From Saxidomus purpurata (Eukaryota > Mollusca > Bivalvia > Venerida > Veneridae), in NCBI GenBank assembly GCA_022818135.1, contig JAFMSR010000005.1:35411557-35475556 (forward strand): DNA of 64,000 nt, read 5' to 3'. The position numbers and the translations under genes were made by a program. The notes beneath the pieces were generated by a model, which saw nothing but the letters and a program-made list of their open reading frames with translations, made no database searches and was not told where the DNA came from. Of this stretch, positions 50,832-59,763 are shown piece after piece (position 1 is the first letter of the stretch; the number at the start of each line of letters is the position of its first letter).

Positions 50832-53800
50832 CAATTTGGATGATATGACTACTGAGAGCACTTATATTCCCTGCATAGATGTATAAAATGTTTGCCGGTA
50901 TTTGAAGCAAGAATCATAATTCCTAACTATGCCTTTTAAATGGAAAACATTACAGATATGGCGAAGCATTTTTTAGATATTATTTGAAAAGGTAAGAACG
51001 CTCTCTGACAACAGTTTTTATGAAAAACGATGTGACTGAGAAAGAAAGGCAAACCTATTTTGGACAGTGTTGTCATTGTTGTCATATATTCGCAAAATTC
51101 TAAGCAACCTTTCCATTTTTGAAAAGAACTAGATGGGTGTTCAGTAGAACACTTGTGTCGCCCTCTTACGCTTTGTCAGAATAACCAATAATTTTGTGAC
51201 AAAATCTAAGTACAACAAGGGGCATAACTCTGTCAAATATAACCTTGACCTAGAAAATTTGGCGGCATCATGACGTTTATGTCATAAGCAATACAATTTG
51301 AAAGTTTGGTGAAGAAATCTTAAGAAATGGCAAAATTATAGCCATCATTAAGTTTTCGTGACAAAATCTAAGTACAAAAAGGGGCGTAACTCTGTCAAAT
51401 ATGACCTTGACCTACAAAATTTGGCGGCATCACAACCCTTTAGACATAAGCAATACAATTTGAAAGTTTGATAAAGAAATCTTAAGAAATGGCAAAGTTA
51501 TAGCAAAAATCTAAGTATAAAAAGGGGCATAACTCTGTCAAATATTGCCTTGACCTACACAATTGTGCGGCATCACGACCCTTTAGACATAAGCAATACA
51601 ATTTGAAAGTTTGATAAAGAAATCTTAAGAAATGGCAAAGTTATAGCAAAAATCTAAGTATAAAAAGGGGCATAACTCTGTCAAATATTGCCTTGACCTA
51701 CAAAATTGTGCGGCATCACGACCCTAATGTCATAAGCAATACAATTGAAAGTTAGATGAAGAAATCTTAAGAAATGGCAAAGTTACAGCCAACGTTAAGT
51801 TTTCGTGACAAAATCTAAGTACAAAAAGGGGCATAACTCTGTCAAATATGCTTTTGACCTACAAATGGCAAAGTTATAGCAAAAATCTAAGTATAAAAAG
51901 GGGCATAACTCTGTCAAATATTGCCTTGACCTACACAATTGTGCGGCATCACGACCCTTTAGACATAAGCAATACAATTTGAAAGTTTGATAAAGAAATC
52001 TTAAGAAATGGCAAAGTTATAGCAAAAATCTAAGTATAAAAAGGGGCATAACTCTGTCAAATATTGCCTTGACCTACAAAATTGTGCGGCATCACGACCC
52101 TAATGTCATAAGCAATACAATTGTAAAGTTTGATGAAGAAACCTTAAGAAATGGCAAAGTTATAGCCAACGTTAAGTTTTTGTGACGGACCGACGGACGG
52201 ACCGATGGACAAAGCGATCCCTATGTATCGCCTTTTCTCCGAAAGGGCGACACAAAAAGAACTGATTATATCATCAGTTGATACATTTGTTTTACTAATC
52301 CGTGACATGTAGTACCTGTCATTGGCCAGGAACAACCAACTTCTCCGATAACACCTGCTTTTGCACTGGACTCGTCACATCCTTCCGTTAATTCTTTTAA
52401 CATTACGTCGGCAAAATTCTCCTGAGTTAATTGTACAGTATTAGGTCTTGAAGCTTCTATGTAGTAACCTGAAATGTTTTAATAACTGAAATAACTTTTT
52501 TAAACTTTAAACACCCATGTGCGGAAGCACCCATCGTAAAGCCAACAATAAAAGCAAGGTTAGCATCTGAAGCTATGGCAAAAATTGTCTTTAACAATTG
52601 CATTAACCGGAATTTTTTGTGACCTTTGATATATCAGGCATTATTTTGAAGATGGTTTGACATAACGAACCTGTTCCTGCAATTAAGTGCACGCCTGTAT
52701 CAGCCGAAAGACCTGCAAGTGCTTCCGCATTAGGCTCGATTCCATATGTAGTATTGTCCACCATAGTTCCGCCTCCATTTTTCTGCAAAAATCAAGAAGT
52801 TAGAGCCAGAGTGATAGCTTCTGCCCATGCATGCTGCTTTGAAGAAGTGTGCTTGATGTAACAGTTTTTAAAAGTTCAAACCTGTATAAGCGGTCAGTTG
52901 TTTTGAGATATCTAAGCTAGTTTTCAGTTCTATAAGGAAGTATTGGTACCTGCTTTAACTGACCATTTTCTATCTGATGCTAGTTCTTTTTTATACTTGT
53001 TCTGAAAGAATATATTCTTCCGGCTTACAACTTTCTTACAACTTATAATTGTTTCTGAGTAAGTAATCGTTCGTTTGCAGCTAGCGTCAATGGACGCATT
53101 CAGCCGTAGATACGCAAGTGCTTAGCCTACCAATTTTAATCGGCTTGAAATGCAGCCGCATAGACGCCTTGGCCAAGGTTATCAGTCGGCCAAAATTCAG
53201 GTGGCTTCTATCACACTTTTACCTTGAAGAATTGAAGTTCGTCTCGAATCGCTTCGGTTTCTTCGAACAAATGATTGTTGTCTGCACTCGAGTATCTGAA
53301 ATAGAACAGTTTTGCAATACTAACATACACTTGTAATGGGACATACCATAAAGTTAAGGATGTATGCACAAATTGTATGACTTATTTTGATTTGGACATC
53401 CATGTGATATAATATATACAATGTATATTGATATATCAATAATTGTTACAGAATGATAGGAAAAGTCAGTATTTTACACAAAACAATAACTATCAAATTT
53501 AGCATTTTACATTGAAATAACACTTTTATCCTATGTTCATTTGATATATGGCGAGTTATTTTACTATTTGTGACTGGCTGCAGGATAGAAATACCACCTT
53601 AATTACAAAGATATCGATTTAGCTATTTTTCTATAGAGTTATCTTTCTGTGTAATAGAGACAGCATTACACGTTTATGGATTATGTGTTCAACAAACGTA
53701 TAATGATCAAAAATACAATTTAAAAGAACCTATGACGTTTGTCTCTGAATCATCTGTACTGGTTTCGGTCAACACCAGCCGTGCGATTTAACGATTTATA

Positions 53801-55697
53801 GATCTTGTGGTCGCACTTGTGGCAGCTTCTTGTAATACGTGGTACAGTAAAGTACATTTCGTGCCTTGCGCACAACATTATTTCACTTTGATGAACACTT
53901 TTATACCAACTTTTCATGTGCGCCATACACTACCCAGGAACTTGCTTGGTCGCATTTGGGTTCGAACTTTTTCATTAGCTCACCTGGCACAAAGTGCCAG
54001 AGTGAGCTGTTAGGGTCACATTCCGTCCGTCTGTCCGTACATGCCCAGTAGACATTACGGGGTTAGGGTTCGAGTACAACTTAGCATTGTGAGGTTCTTT
54101 GAGTTCTTTCCGTCATTATGGGGTTAAAATGACATTGTGGGGTTAAATAATTGCATTATGGGGTTGAAAAAGATCAAAGAAAAATCAAAGGGATAACTTC
54201 ACAAAGTCCGTCTACCATTTGGTCACTTAGTTTTGAATAGTCTCATATAGTAGTGCCAGAGTGAGCTATTAGGATCGCATTCCGTCCGGCGTCCGTCGTC
54301 CGTCTACCATTTCCTTCAAACGACATCTCCTCTGAAAGCACTGGGCCAATGTTGATGAAACCTTGCAGGGATGTTCCTTGCATGAACTATCAAAGTTGTT
54401 CAAATAATTCTATTCCATGCAGAACTCTGGTTGATATGGCAACAAATAGGAAAAACTTTTAAAATCTTCTCTGAAACCACAAGGCCTAAAGCTTAGATAT
54501 TTGGCATGTAGCATTGTCTATTGGACCTCTACCAAGATTGTTCAAATTATGACCCTCGGGTCAAAATTGACCCCGCGCGGGTGGTCACAAAGTTTTGCAT
54601 AGGCTCATATAGGAAAACATTTTTAAATCTTCTTCTCTGAAACCAAAAGGCCTAGAGATTAGATATTTGGCATGTAATATTGTCTTGTAGACCTCTACCA
54701 AGATTTTTCAAATTATGACCCCTAGATCAAAATTGACCCTGCCCGGGGCTCACTTAGTTTTACATAGGCTAATATTGGAAAAACTTTAAAAATCTTCTCA
54801 TCTGGAACCACAAGGCCTAGATCTTAGATATTTGGCATGTAATATTGTCTAGTAGACCTCTACCAAATTTGTTCAAATTATGCCCCTGGGATCAAAATTG
54901 ATCTTTCCCGGGGGTCACTTAGTTTTACATATGCTTATATAGGAAAAACTTTAAAAATCTTCTTCTCTTAAACCGCAAGGCCACTTGCTTAGATATTTAG
55001 CATTTGGCATTTTCTAGTGGACTTCTACCAAGATTGTTCAAATTATGACCCCCAGGTCAAAATTGACCTCTCCAAGGGGTCACTTGATTTTACATAAGTT
55101 TATACAGGAAAAACTTTAAAAATCTTCTCCGAAACCACGGAGCCTAGAGCTTAGATATTAAGCATGTAGCATTTCGTAGTAGATGTCTAAAGTCTTTTCA
55201 AATCATGACCCCTTGGGTCAATATTGGCCCTGCCAAGGAGGTCACTTGTTTTACAAAGATGTATATAGGAAAACCTATTTAGTATGCAACATTGTCTTGT
55301 GGTCTTCCACCTACTTTGTTCAATTCATGCCTCTTGGGTCAAAATTGACCACACCCATAAGGCAAGTGGACTGGTATTCAGGTGAGCGATGTAGGGCCAT
55401 CATGGCCCTCTTGTTTTATAAAGTTGACACTGGACCTCAGAGTTTAAAACCTTTAGGATTTTTCTCCGCAGTGCTTATTGATGAAAATGTATGGTTTGTG
55501 ATAAAGACAATACTTGTAATTTGAATTTACTTACGGATAATGGGTTACCCACCAGCCGAATTCTGGAGAAAGCTTTTGTTTACAATATTCTGGAAACTGA
55601 GTCTTCGGCATGCTTTCTACTAAATAATCGAAGTTGCATAAAAGATGTTCATGTGCCAAGGTAAACCCCGCCTCTTCTGGATTTATGCATCCTAAAA
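39443..55697 (-). CDS. PTER: Phosphotriesterase-related protein, seven coding exons (E2-E8)
   Basis: Metal-dependent amidohydrolase-superfamily enzyme of the phosphotriesterase-related family. The joined exons are 55535-55697, 53223-53295, 52671-52782, 52316-52468, 45466-45630, 43194-43411 and 39443-39589. They total 1031 nt, and with one base from the unseen first exon give about 343 codons, close to the roughly 350-residue family length. Every junction has GT/AG ends and the phases agree across all six introns. The expected metal ligands are present: the HxH motif (AHEHL) in E2, the bridging Glu in GVIGEVG (E5), His in VIIHPG and in VMSHMD (E6), and Asp in VGHDVHTK (E7). The C-terminal KYGGHGFSH motif and a TGA stop are in E8. 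No exon has a stop or frameshift, so the gene looks functional. The first coding exon (about ten residues, ending in phase 1) lies above 55.7 kb or outside the window. The exact physiological substrate cannot be read from sequence. Confidence 0.93.
39629..39830 (+). mobile_element. MITE family N, copy 4 (partial, PTER intron)
   Basis: CTCGCTCTCAGATTTTGGTT ... TATAGTGTAGCGGTGCTG; the right half is lost. It lies about 40 nt from the 3' splice site of exon E8. Confidence 0.7.
39965..40298 (+). mobile_element. MITE family N, copy 5 (most complete)
   Basis: About 330 bp with terminal inverted repeats TTTAAAGCTGCTCGCTCTTA and CTAAGAGCGAGCAGCTTTTA, flanked by TTTAA. No coding potential. It serves as the reference copy of the family. 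Confidence 0.85.
40498..40879 (+). mobile_element. MITE family M copy fused to family P
   Basis: GGGACATACCCTTCAAC to TTTCGAGAATGTAAC, then directly GTAGAGCTTAGATATTTGGC of a P core, so both elements are truncated at the junction. An internal stretch (GTTGTTGTACAATTAATG) is duplicated. Confidence 0.7.
40880..41905 (+). mobile_element. Family P copy P7, truncated at both ends, with X inside
   Basis: P cores without the 5' hairpin, split at 41330-41634 by an X copy. The sequence GGAAAA / ACTTTAAAAATC of the core is interrupted there, with a short AAAACTT repeat at the right boundary. At 41905 it switches into a Z core. Confidence 0.75.
41330..41634 (-). mobile_element. Family X copy inside P7
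   Basis: Fixed end AAAACAAAAATAATATC on the left, complete CA-repeat region, and the other end breaks at CCAACCTCACTCTTA. Confidence 0.8.
41906..42437 (+). mobile_element. Family Z copy Z3, 5'-truncated
   Basis: Three cores and the intact 3' end TCACTTGTGA, GGGACAGCTCTTG and TT. It starts mid-core at the P7 junction. Confidence 0.8.
42440..43045. repeat. AGCAAAAAGCAATT simple-repeat region
   Basis: Degenerate repeats of AGCAAAAAGCATT / TTAGCAATTAGC on both strands; the left half carries the reverse complement (TTGCTAATTGCTATTTGC) and the right half the direct form, so the block is itself inverted. It includes a strong hairpin at 42857-42991. It lies in the intron between E7 and E8. Confidence 0.85.
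42857..42991. repeat. Long hairpin with CCACCGGCCTTCC arms
   Basis: Inner arms CCCACCGGCCTTCCATA and TATGGAAGGCCGGTGGG meet at about 42927. Outer arms (42863-42895 and 42953-42985) pair over 30 or so bases. Confidence 0.85.
43194..43411 (-). CDS. PTER: PTER exon E7 (metal Asp motif)
   Basis: 218 nt. The acceptor is TTTTAG and the first two bases complete an Arg codon. It encodes [33 protein letters not shown] and [11 protein letters not shown]; the Asp of GHD is the last metal ligand. The donor GTAGTT is non-optimal but in phase 0 with E8. Confidence 0.94.
43505..43663 (+). mobile_element. MITE family N, copy 6 (right half)
   Basis: TTTCTGCAAATTACTTC to ACAGAGCGAGCAGCTTTAAA, only the 3' half. 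It lies in the intron between E6 and E7. Confidence 0.65.
43718..45347. mobile_element. DNA element with about 250 bp terminal inverted repeats
   Basis: Left end CACACCGTATTACCCGCTGC; right end, reversed, CACACCGGATTACCCGCTGC. Similarity continues for about 250 bp inwards (to about 43970 and 45095). The middle holds a sub-repeat with an inverted pair around 43975-44030 and 44265-44330 and a GGACGGACGACAGGGGG stretch at about 44560. The open frames here look accidental. No transposase seen. Confidence 0.7.
45466..45630 (-). CDS. PTER: PTER exon E6 (two metal His motifs)
   Basis: 165 nt, phase 1 in and out, donor GTAAGA. It encodes [20 protein letters not shown], then VIIHPG and VMSHMD, which carry two metal-binding His. 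The acceptor CAG lies at the edge of an old family P element, whose CCCTCTTG end supplies the pyrimidine tract. Confidence 0.94.
45631..45960 (-). mobile_element. Old family P copy P8, first part
   Basis: Immediately follows exon E6. Plus strand reads AACAAGAGGGTCTTGATAG then TTGCTCACCTGAGTACCAGG, matching the 3' end of P elements with several substitutions. The remainder probably continues at 47246-47940 beyond a younger P insertion. Confidence 0.7.
45968..47245 (+). mobile_element. Family P copy P9, near-complete
   Basis: Hairpin AGCTCATCTGGCTACGCCAG...GTGAGCT, microsatellite, GGTTGCTATGGCAAC block, about seven cores, and 3' end GGGCCATCTTGGCCC, TCTTG, T. It strongly resembles P1. It lies in the intron between E5 and E6. 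Confidence 0.85.
47246..47940 (-). mobile_element. Old family P copy P8, second part
   Basis: Decayed cores in reverse orientation (ATGATTTTAACAAACTTCGT, ATCCCGGGGTTCTGTCTTGAA, TGGTATGACAACCTGGGTTT). Confidence 0.55.
48230..49365 (+). pseudogene. Non-LTR retrotransposon (LINE A) RT region, degraded
   Basis: 48300-48480 and 48513-48758 encode the linker ahead of the RT domain ([38 protein letters not shown]). 48897-49190 encodes the first RT blocks ([37 protein letters not shown]). Then a deletion leads to the FADD box near 49225 and to a later block ([16 protein letters not shown]), with frame shifts. The endonuclease domain is not seen. This resembles Jockey/CR1-type elements. Confidence 0.85.
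49375..49800 (+). mobile_element. Family Q fragment inside LINE A
   Basis: Three cores in orientation opposite to the 32-33 kb copy (TTTCCTTGTCCGGAGCATAA, AGTTATTACCCTTTGTTACT). No terminal structures. Confidence 0.8.
49800..50235 (+). mobile_element. MITE N fragment and unassigned DNA inside LINE A
   Basis: 49800-49862 matches the N core (ACGTATTTTAGAACATACGG, AAAAAGGCACCAGTATAA). The rest holds a 63-codon frame (49864-50055) that I cannot assign. Confidence 0.5.
50625..50690 (+). repeat. (ATTC)n microsatellite
   Basis: ATTCATTCATTC runs interrupted by AATCAATCAATTATTC. Confidence 0.9.
50787..50829 (+). repeat. (ATT)n microsatellite
   Basis: About 14 ATT units, probably the 3' tail of LINE A. 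Confidence 0.9.
51129..52258 (-). mobile_element. Family R tandem-core element
   Basis: About seven cores of 120-180 bp (AAGGGGCATAACTCTGTCAAA, TTGCGGCATCACGACCC-like, TAAGCAATACAATTTGAAAG). Right end: (GACGGACC)n microsatellite and hairpin TCGCCTTTTCTCCGAAAGGGCGA-type. Left end on the minus strand: hairpin GTGTTCTACTGAACAC, CCAT, CTAG, TT. It lies in the PTER intron between E5 and E6. Confidence 0.85.
52316..52468 (-). CDS. PTER: PTER exon E5 (bridging Glu)
   Basis: Acceptor TTTCAG, donor GTACTA, 153 nt, phase 1 in and out. It encodes [13 protein letters not shown] and the [13 protein letters not shown] motif. Its Glu takes the place of the carbamylated Lys of bacterial phosphotriesterases, as is typical of PTER proteins. 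Confidence 0.93.
52671..52782 (-). CDS. PTER: PTER exon E4 (GGG..NTT segment)
   Basis: The acceptor is TTTTTGCAG. It encodes [14 protein letters not shown] and later [10 protein letters not shown], a beta strand of the amidohydrolase barrel. It ends after one base of a Gly codon with donor GTTCGT. Confidence 0.93.
53223..53295 (-). CDS. PTER: PTER exon E3 (short linker exon)
   Basis: A 73 nt exon found by looking for the missing segment between E2 and E4. Acceptor TTTCAG, donor GTAAAA. It encodes a peptide ending [13 protein letters not shown], which fits the family segment ahead of the GGG-x-x-V-x-N-T-T motif. Entry phase 2 and exit phase 0 match its neighbours exactly. Confidence 0.9.
53977..55417 (+). 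mobile_element. Family P copy P10, with duplicated 5' part
   Basis: Hairpin AGCTCACCTGGCACAAAGTG / CCAGAGTGAGCT, then the microsatellite, an inserted block of CATTATGGGGTTAAAATGAC repeats (54045-54180) and a second start (GTGCCAGAGTGAGCTATTAGG at 54243) with a new microsatellite. Seven or so cores and the 3' end GGGCCATCATGGCCC, TCTTG, TT follow. It lies in the PTER intron between E2 and E3. Confidence 0.85.
55535..55697 (-). CDS. PTER: PTER exon E2 (N-terminal, HxH metal motif)
   Basis: The acceptor is TTTCAG just upstream of the exon; the first two bases complete a Val codon begun in the missing exon. It encodes [11 protein letters not shown] and AHEHL, the first two metal-binding histidines. 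The donor is GTAAGT after a phase-2 end (CC), which the next exon completes to Pro. Confidence 0.93.
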
Positions 55698-56248
55698 CTG
55701 AAATGTGGGATGATATCTTCAGTACATAAGTTGTATAGTTAACAAGACAGTGATTTAGGTCTGTTTTCAAAATACAGATGTGTTTCATATATGCTGGGTA
55801 GGATGCCATCATAAGGATCATAAATAATGTGTTCAATGGACGTAAAATGATAAACATATGCAATTTTAAAGAACTACAATAATACGTATATTGAAAAATG
55901 CCTCATTTAAGCATGAACAGACAATCTGTAATACATCGCTATCCACCCATTATTTCACAACAATTTTACATAGATTACTAATATCTTAACAAGCTATTTA
56001 ATATGTTTTACTGGGTGGTTGCGATTTTAAAAAAGGCATCTATAATGATTGATTGTGGTAAAAAAGCTTCCTGTGGGTTCTTCTTTGAAATTGTATTTAT
56101 CATTCTGCGTTCGTTGAACACATAATCTATGTTTCAAGAATATAATTTGCTAGATATAGGGAGTGCCCCTTCAATGGGACATAACACAACTGATGTCAAA
56201 CTAAATAACCCCAAAACTTCGGCGGTTTAAATTATACTGCATTACCGT

Positions 56249-56890
56249 AAAAACAAAAATAATATCAAACAGGGAATGCCACGTACCAAAAACGCAGCCT
56301 CCCCAAAACGAGCCCCACAGCACCCAGAAGTGCACACCACCAACACACACATACACTACCAACACACACAAGCATACAAAGCAAACACACGAGGACAAAA
56401 CGAACAATTAAAGGAACACAGTGGGGCACCGCCTTGGAACGGTCAGTGGCAAAAACACCACTGGGGAGCTTAAAAACAAAAATAATATCAAACAGGGAAT
56501 GCCACGTACAACGGTTTATGGTGCGCACCCAACCTCACTCTTACCCCCACCATGTTCCAAAGTCACAGGACAGTGTAAATAAAAGTAATCCCTGCTAGGT
56601 GAATCTCTAACACACGCAATGGAAACAAAAGGCATGGTATGTAAAACACAAAAATGCTCGTGTATAAATATATAAAAAGCAAACCTTGAGAACCAAAAAA
56701 CGTATGTACTCAATGCCTTTGCAGAAGGCAGAGCACCAAGAGAAACACCCTTAAGGGCCCGACGAAACAGGCCAGAGGACAGAAATCAAAACAGTTTCGT
56801 CCCAGTGGGATTTAAAAACTGCCCATCACAGAGTCCTCCCCCTCTTCCGTCAGACACAATCAAAGAGGGAAGCATAGCGTCCAACTGTAA
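56249..56890 (-). mobile_element. Family X copy with an internal second terminus
   Basis: Starts AAAACAAAAATAATATC, lacks most of the CA repeat and at about 56474-56511 contains a repeated terminus (AAAACAAAAATAATATC to GCCACGTAC) before continuing with ACGGTTTATGGTGCGCACC. It ends at CGTCCAACTGTA, short of the full 5' end. Confidence 0.8.
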
Positions 56891-56913
56891 AACCATTTAT
56901 TGATGTTGGTGAA

Positions 56914-57717
56914 ACTTGAAACTTGAAACTTTTTATTTAATTAAACGCCTGTTTCTATTTAACAATATTCAACGGCGTTGTACAGTACATATAAATAATA
57001 AGAATAAAATTGTGAATGCATAAGAATATGTGGATCAACATCAAATGAAATAAAAGCTTTTACATACAATTCCAATTAACATATTTTTAAAAAATTGCAG
57101 AGACCATAAAATGATAAAACTGATTGATATACATGTAGCATGAGATAAGATTATTTACATACATGTAACTTGATTACAAATAGATTAAAAAAGAATAAAA
57201 CATTCATTTACATTGCACATTCATCACACTGTCAGTCATCAGTTATACGTTACTCATGTTTATCTCATTTCAGACTTTAAAATAGTAATTCAAACTTTCT
57301 GAAAAAATGTGTTTTAAGATTTCTCTTAAATACATCAATATTCTTAGATTGTTTCAACTCTAATGGCAGCGGATTCCACAATTTTGGACCAATAGTTCCG
57401 AAACTTCTGTCACTAAATGTTTTTCTTTTATTGAATGGAATAACGTAGCAGTTCTCAGAGGTTTTAGCTGAACGTAGTCGGGTATTTGGTACTTGTTTGG
57501 TTAGGAGTTCAGAAAGGTATTTTGGAGCATGACCGATTGAACAATTGTATACAAAAGTCAAAATTTTATATTCGATTCTAGATTTGATGGGCAGCCAGTG
57601 AAGGTCGAACAATGCTTGCCTTGAACTGTCAAATTTCTTTCGTTGCAGAACTAACTTAGCGCACATGTTTTGAATACGTTGCATTTTTTTCAATTCAAAA
57701 TCGGTCAATTCAAAATC
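56914..57717 (-). mobile_element. 5'-truncated non-LTR retrotransposon (LINE B)
   Basis: Encodes 143 intact codons (57277-57708) of the RT C-terminal region (LFDLHWLPIKSRIEYKIL, NRLRSAKTSENCY-like, GPKLWNPLPLELKQS). It is followed by a 3' UTR and a short (AAGTTTC)n tail at the left. A 12 bp direct repeat, GATGTTGGTGAA, flanks it at 56902-56913 and 57718-57729: the target-site duplication. The frame is clean, so the insertion is fairly recent. Confidence 0.88.
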
Positions 57718-58084
57718 GATGTTGGTGAATGCGATTTATTTTACAGAAACCCTCTACATCGATAAGTTGTGGAAAATGGGGCATTTTTGCCATAGATTCT
57801 TCCTTGAAATTGTATTTATTAATCATTTTACGTTCATCGAACACATTATCTATGTTTCGAGAATATAATCGGCATGATGTATGGAGTGCCTCTTTTAAGA
57901 ACGTATGGCGAAAAACGCCTTAGTTTTCTACAAATTATCAATATAGTGGCTTTCTGTAATAAAGTATATTCGAGATTGAAAGTACAGGATTTGGCATGTT
58001 CACATTTTTTTCAGTCTGAGACTATTCCGAAATTATCAAATACAGTCAAAACTGTGTTAAATATCACTTCTGAAGGACAACCCT

Positions 58085-58210
58085 GTGCATAAAGACGAGC
58101 AGAAGGATCACATTGCTCTATTCGTTTATTGTAGAACACGTGTGAAAAACAAAGACCACCTTTGTAGCTTCCAAACAGTGGTCTTTGTCCGCAGGTTTGA
58201 CTGTACACAC
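58085..58210 (-). repeat. Interspersed repeat fragment with inverted parts
   Basis: ACAAAGACCACC and GGTGGTCTTTGT-type pieces (AAAGACCACCTTTGTAGC / CAGTGGTCTTTGTCC) and an end CAGGTTTGACTGTACA suggest a DNA-transposon end. Not assigned. Confidence 0.4.
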
Positions 58211-58309
58211 ATTTAGGATATTTTCATCGTAATGTGCAATCTCTCCATCAGAACATATACTTTATATTGCAATTGTGGGGGCACACGTTACAGACAAAAC
58301 ATATGTTGA

Positions 58310-58920
58310 CAGTCAAAATTGACCCCGCGCGGATGGTCACTTAGTTTTGTATAGGCTTATATAGGAAAAACTTTAAAAATCTTCTTCTCCGAAACCACAA
58401 GGCCTAGAGCTTAGATATTTGGCATGTAGCATTGGCTACTGGACCTCTACCAAGATTATTCAATAATGACCCCCCGTGTAAAAATTGACTCCGCGCGGGT
58501 GGTCACTTAGTTTTGCATAGGCTTTTGTAGGAAAATCTTTAAAAATATTCTTTTCTGAAACCACAAGGCCTAGAGCTTAGATATTTGGCATGTAGCATTG
58601 GCTTTTAGACATCTGCCAAGATTGTTCAAATGATGACCCCCCCCCACATCAAAATTTGACCCCGCACGGTGGGGGTTCACTTCTTTTTAAAAAGGCTTAT
58701 ATTGGAAAAAAACCTTTTAAAAAAAACCTTCTCTGAAACCACAAGGCCTAGAGCTTAGTTATTTGGCATGTAGCATTGCCTAATAGACCTCTTCAAAGTT
58801 TGCTCAAATTATGCCCATTGGGTCAAAATTTGCCTTGCTTGGGGGTCACTTTTTTACAAAGACGTATATAGGAAAACCTATTTGGTAAATTACATTGTCT
58901 AGTGATTGATCAAGGGACAT
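58310..58920 (+). mobile_element. Family P copy P11, truncated
   Basis: Four cores (AAATTGACCCCGCGCGG, CTGAAACCACAAGGCCTAGA) without 5' hairpin or 3' end. Confidence 0.8.
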
Positions 58921-59149
58921 AAACAGTTTAAATTAACAAGTTATATATTGTAACGGAAATGATGCGAAACATCGGGACATCGAATTCGGCTCATTTAATT
59001 AAAATTTTGATCATAGCATTTTTTTTCCAAATTAATTTTGTCACTTATGCTAAGTACATCGTAATTGAATAAATCCCGCTAAGTAATAATTTTTATATCA
59101 AAATTTGCGTGTATTGTCCTTATTTATATTTATTATACCCTTCTGAAGG

Positions 59150-59560
59150 GGCAAAGTGATTTTCTTCCGATTGAACTGCCGATTATACCCTTCTGCATGT
59201 TAGGTGGGTTTTTTTAAACTTAATGTTTACATGCGCTTCAACATTGAGGAGTCACATGACAAAATACGCGTTTCGGATAGCTTCGGCAGTTGTCCAATAT
59301 GGCGGCCACATTTTGTAAAGTTTTATGGGTGTTGTTGTATAAAAGTTGAATTTATGGTATGTTAAGAGACACTTAGTTCGAATTGGGCAAAATGGTAGAT
59401 TACACTTCAGTCTTGTCATATAAAGTAATGATTCGTCCCAAAAGTATGTTTACCTTGGAAAACGAACACGGCGCAGTTTGCGCCGTACACCTATTGGGTG
59501 TCTTTGACGCTATAATGAGAAATAGGAAAAATAGCGTCAAAGACCTTGGGTAAATATTGG
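59150..59560. repeat. Region with several stacked hairpins
   Basis: CCCTTCTGAAGGG at about 59150, CGGCGCAGTTTGCGCCG at about 59469, CACCTATTGGGTG next to it, then GTCTTTGACGCTAT paired with ATAGCGTCAAAGAC about 15 bases later. Confidence 0.7.
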
Positions 59561-59763
59561 TTGTGCATTAGGGATTTTGTTTGATTGGCTGGAAAAAATT
59601 GGTAACGTTTTTACTTGCCATAATGCTAAGTTTGATGCACGTATGTTTGTAAATGCGTGTATTAAATATGGATACACACATAAATGTAGTATGATATACA
59701 CAGGGCCTACTGAAAAAGGTATTTCTTGGTCGTGGGCCTAAAGGTTACAGTCAGTTGGTATAA

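Larger units (their letters stand above)
56172..57897. mobile_element. Family M element split by two insertions
   Basis: Pieces at about 56172-56248 (GGGACATAACACAACTG ... GCATTACCGTA), 56891-56913 and 57718-57897 (GAATGCGATTTATTTTACAG ... GGAGTGCCTCTTTTA) make one M copy. An X copy and a LINE copy occupy the gaps. An additional reversed M part lies at about 55815-56165. Confidence 0.75.

Noticed and set aside
9355..55417. CRISPR array, because of regular tandem units with conserved blocks
   Set aside because: Units are 120-175 bp with no constant short repeat and unique spacer pattern, and the genome is clearly eukaryotic.
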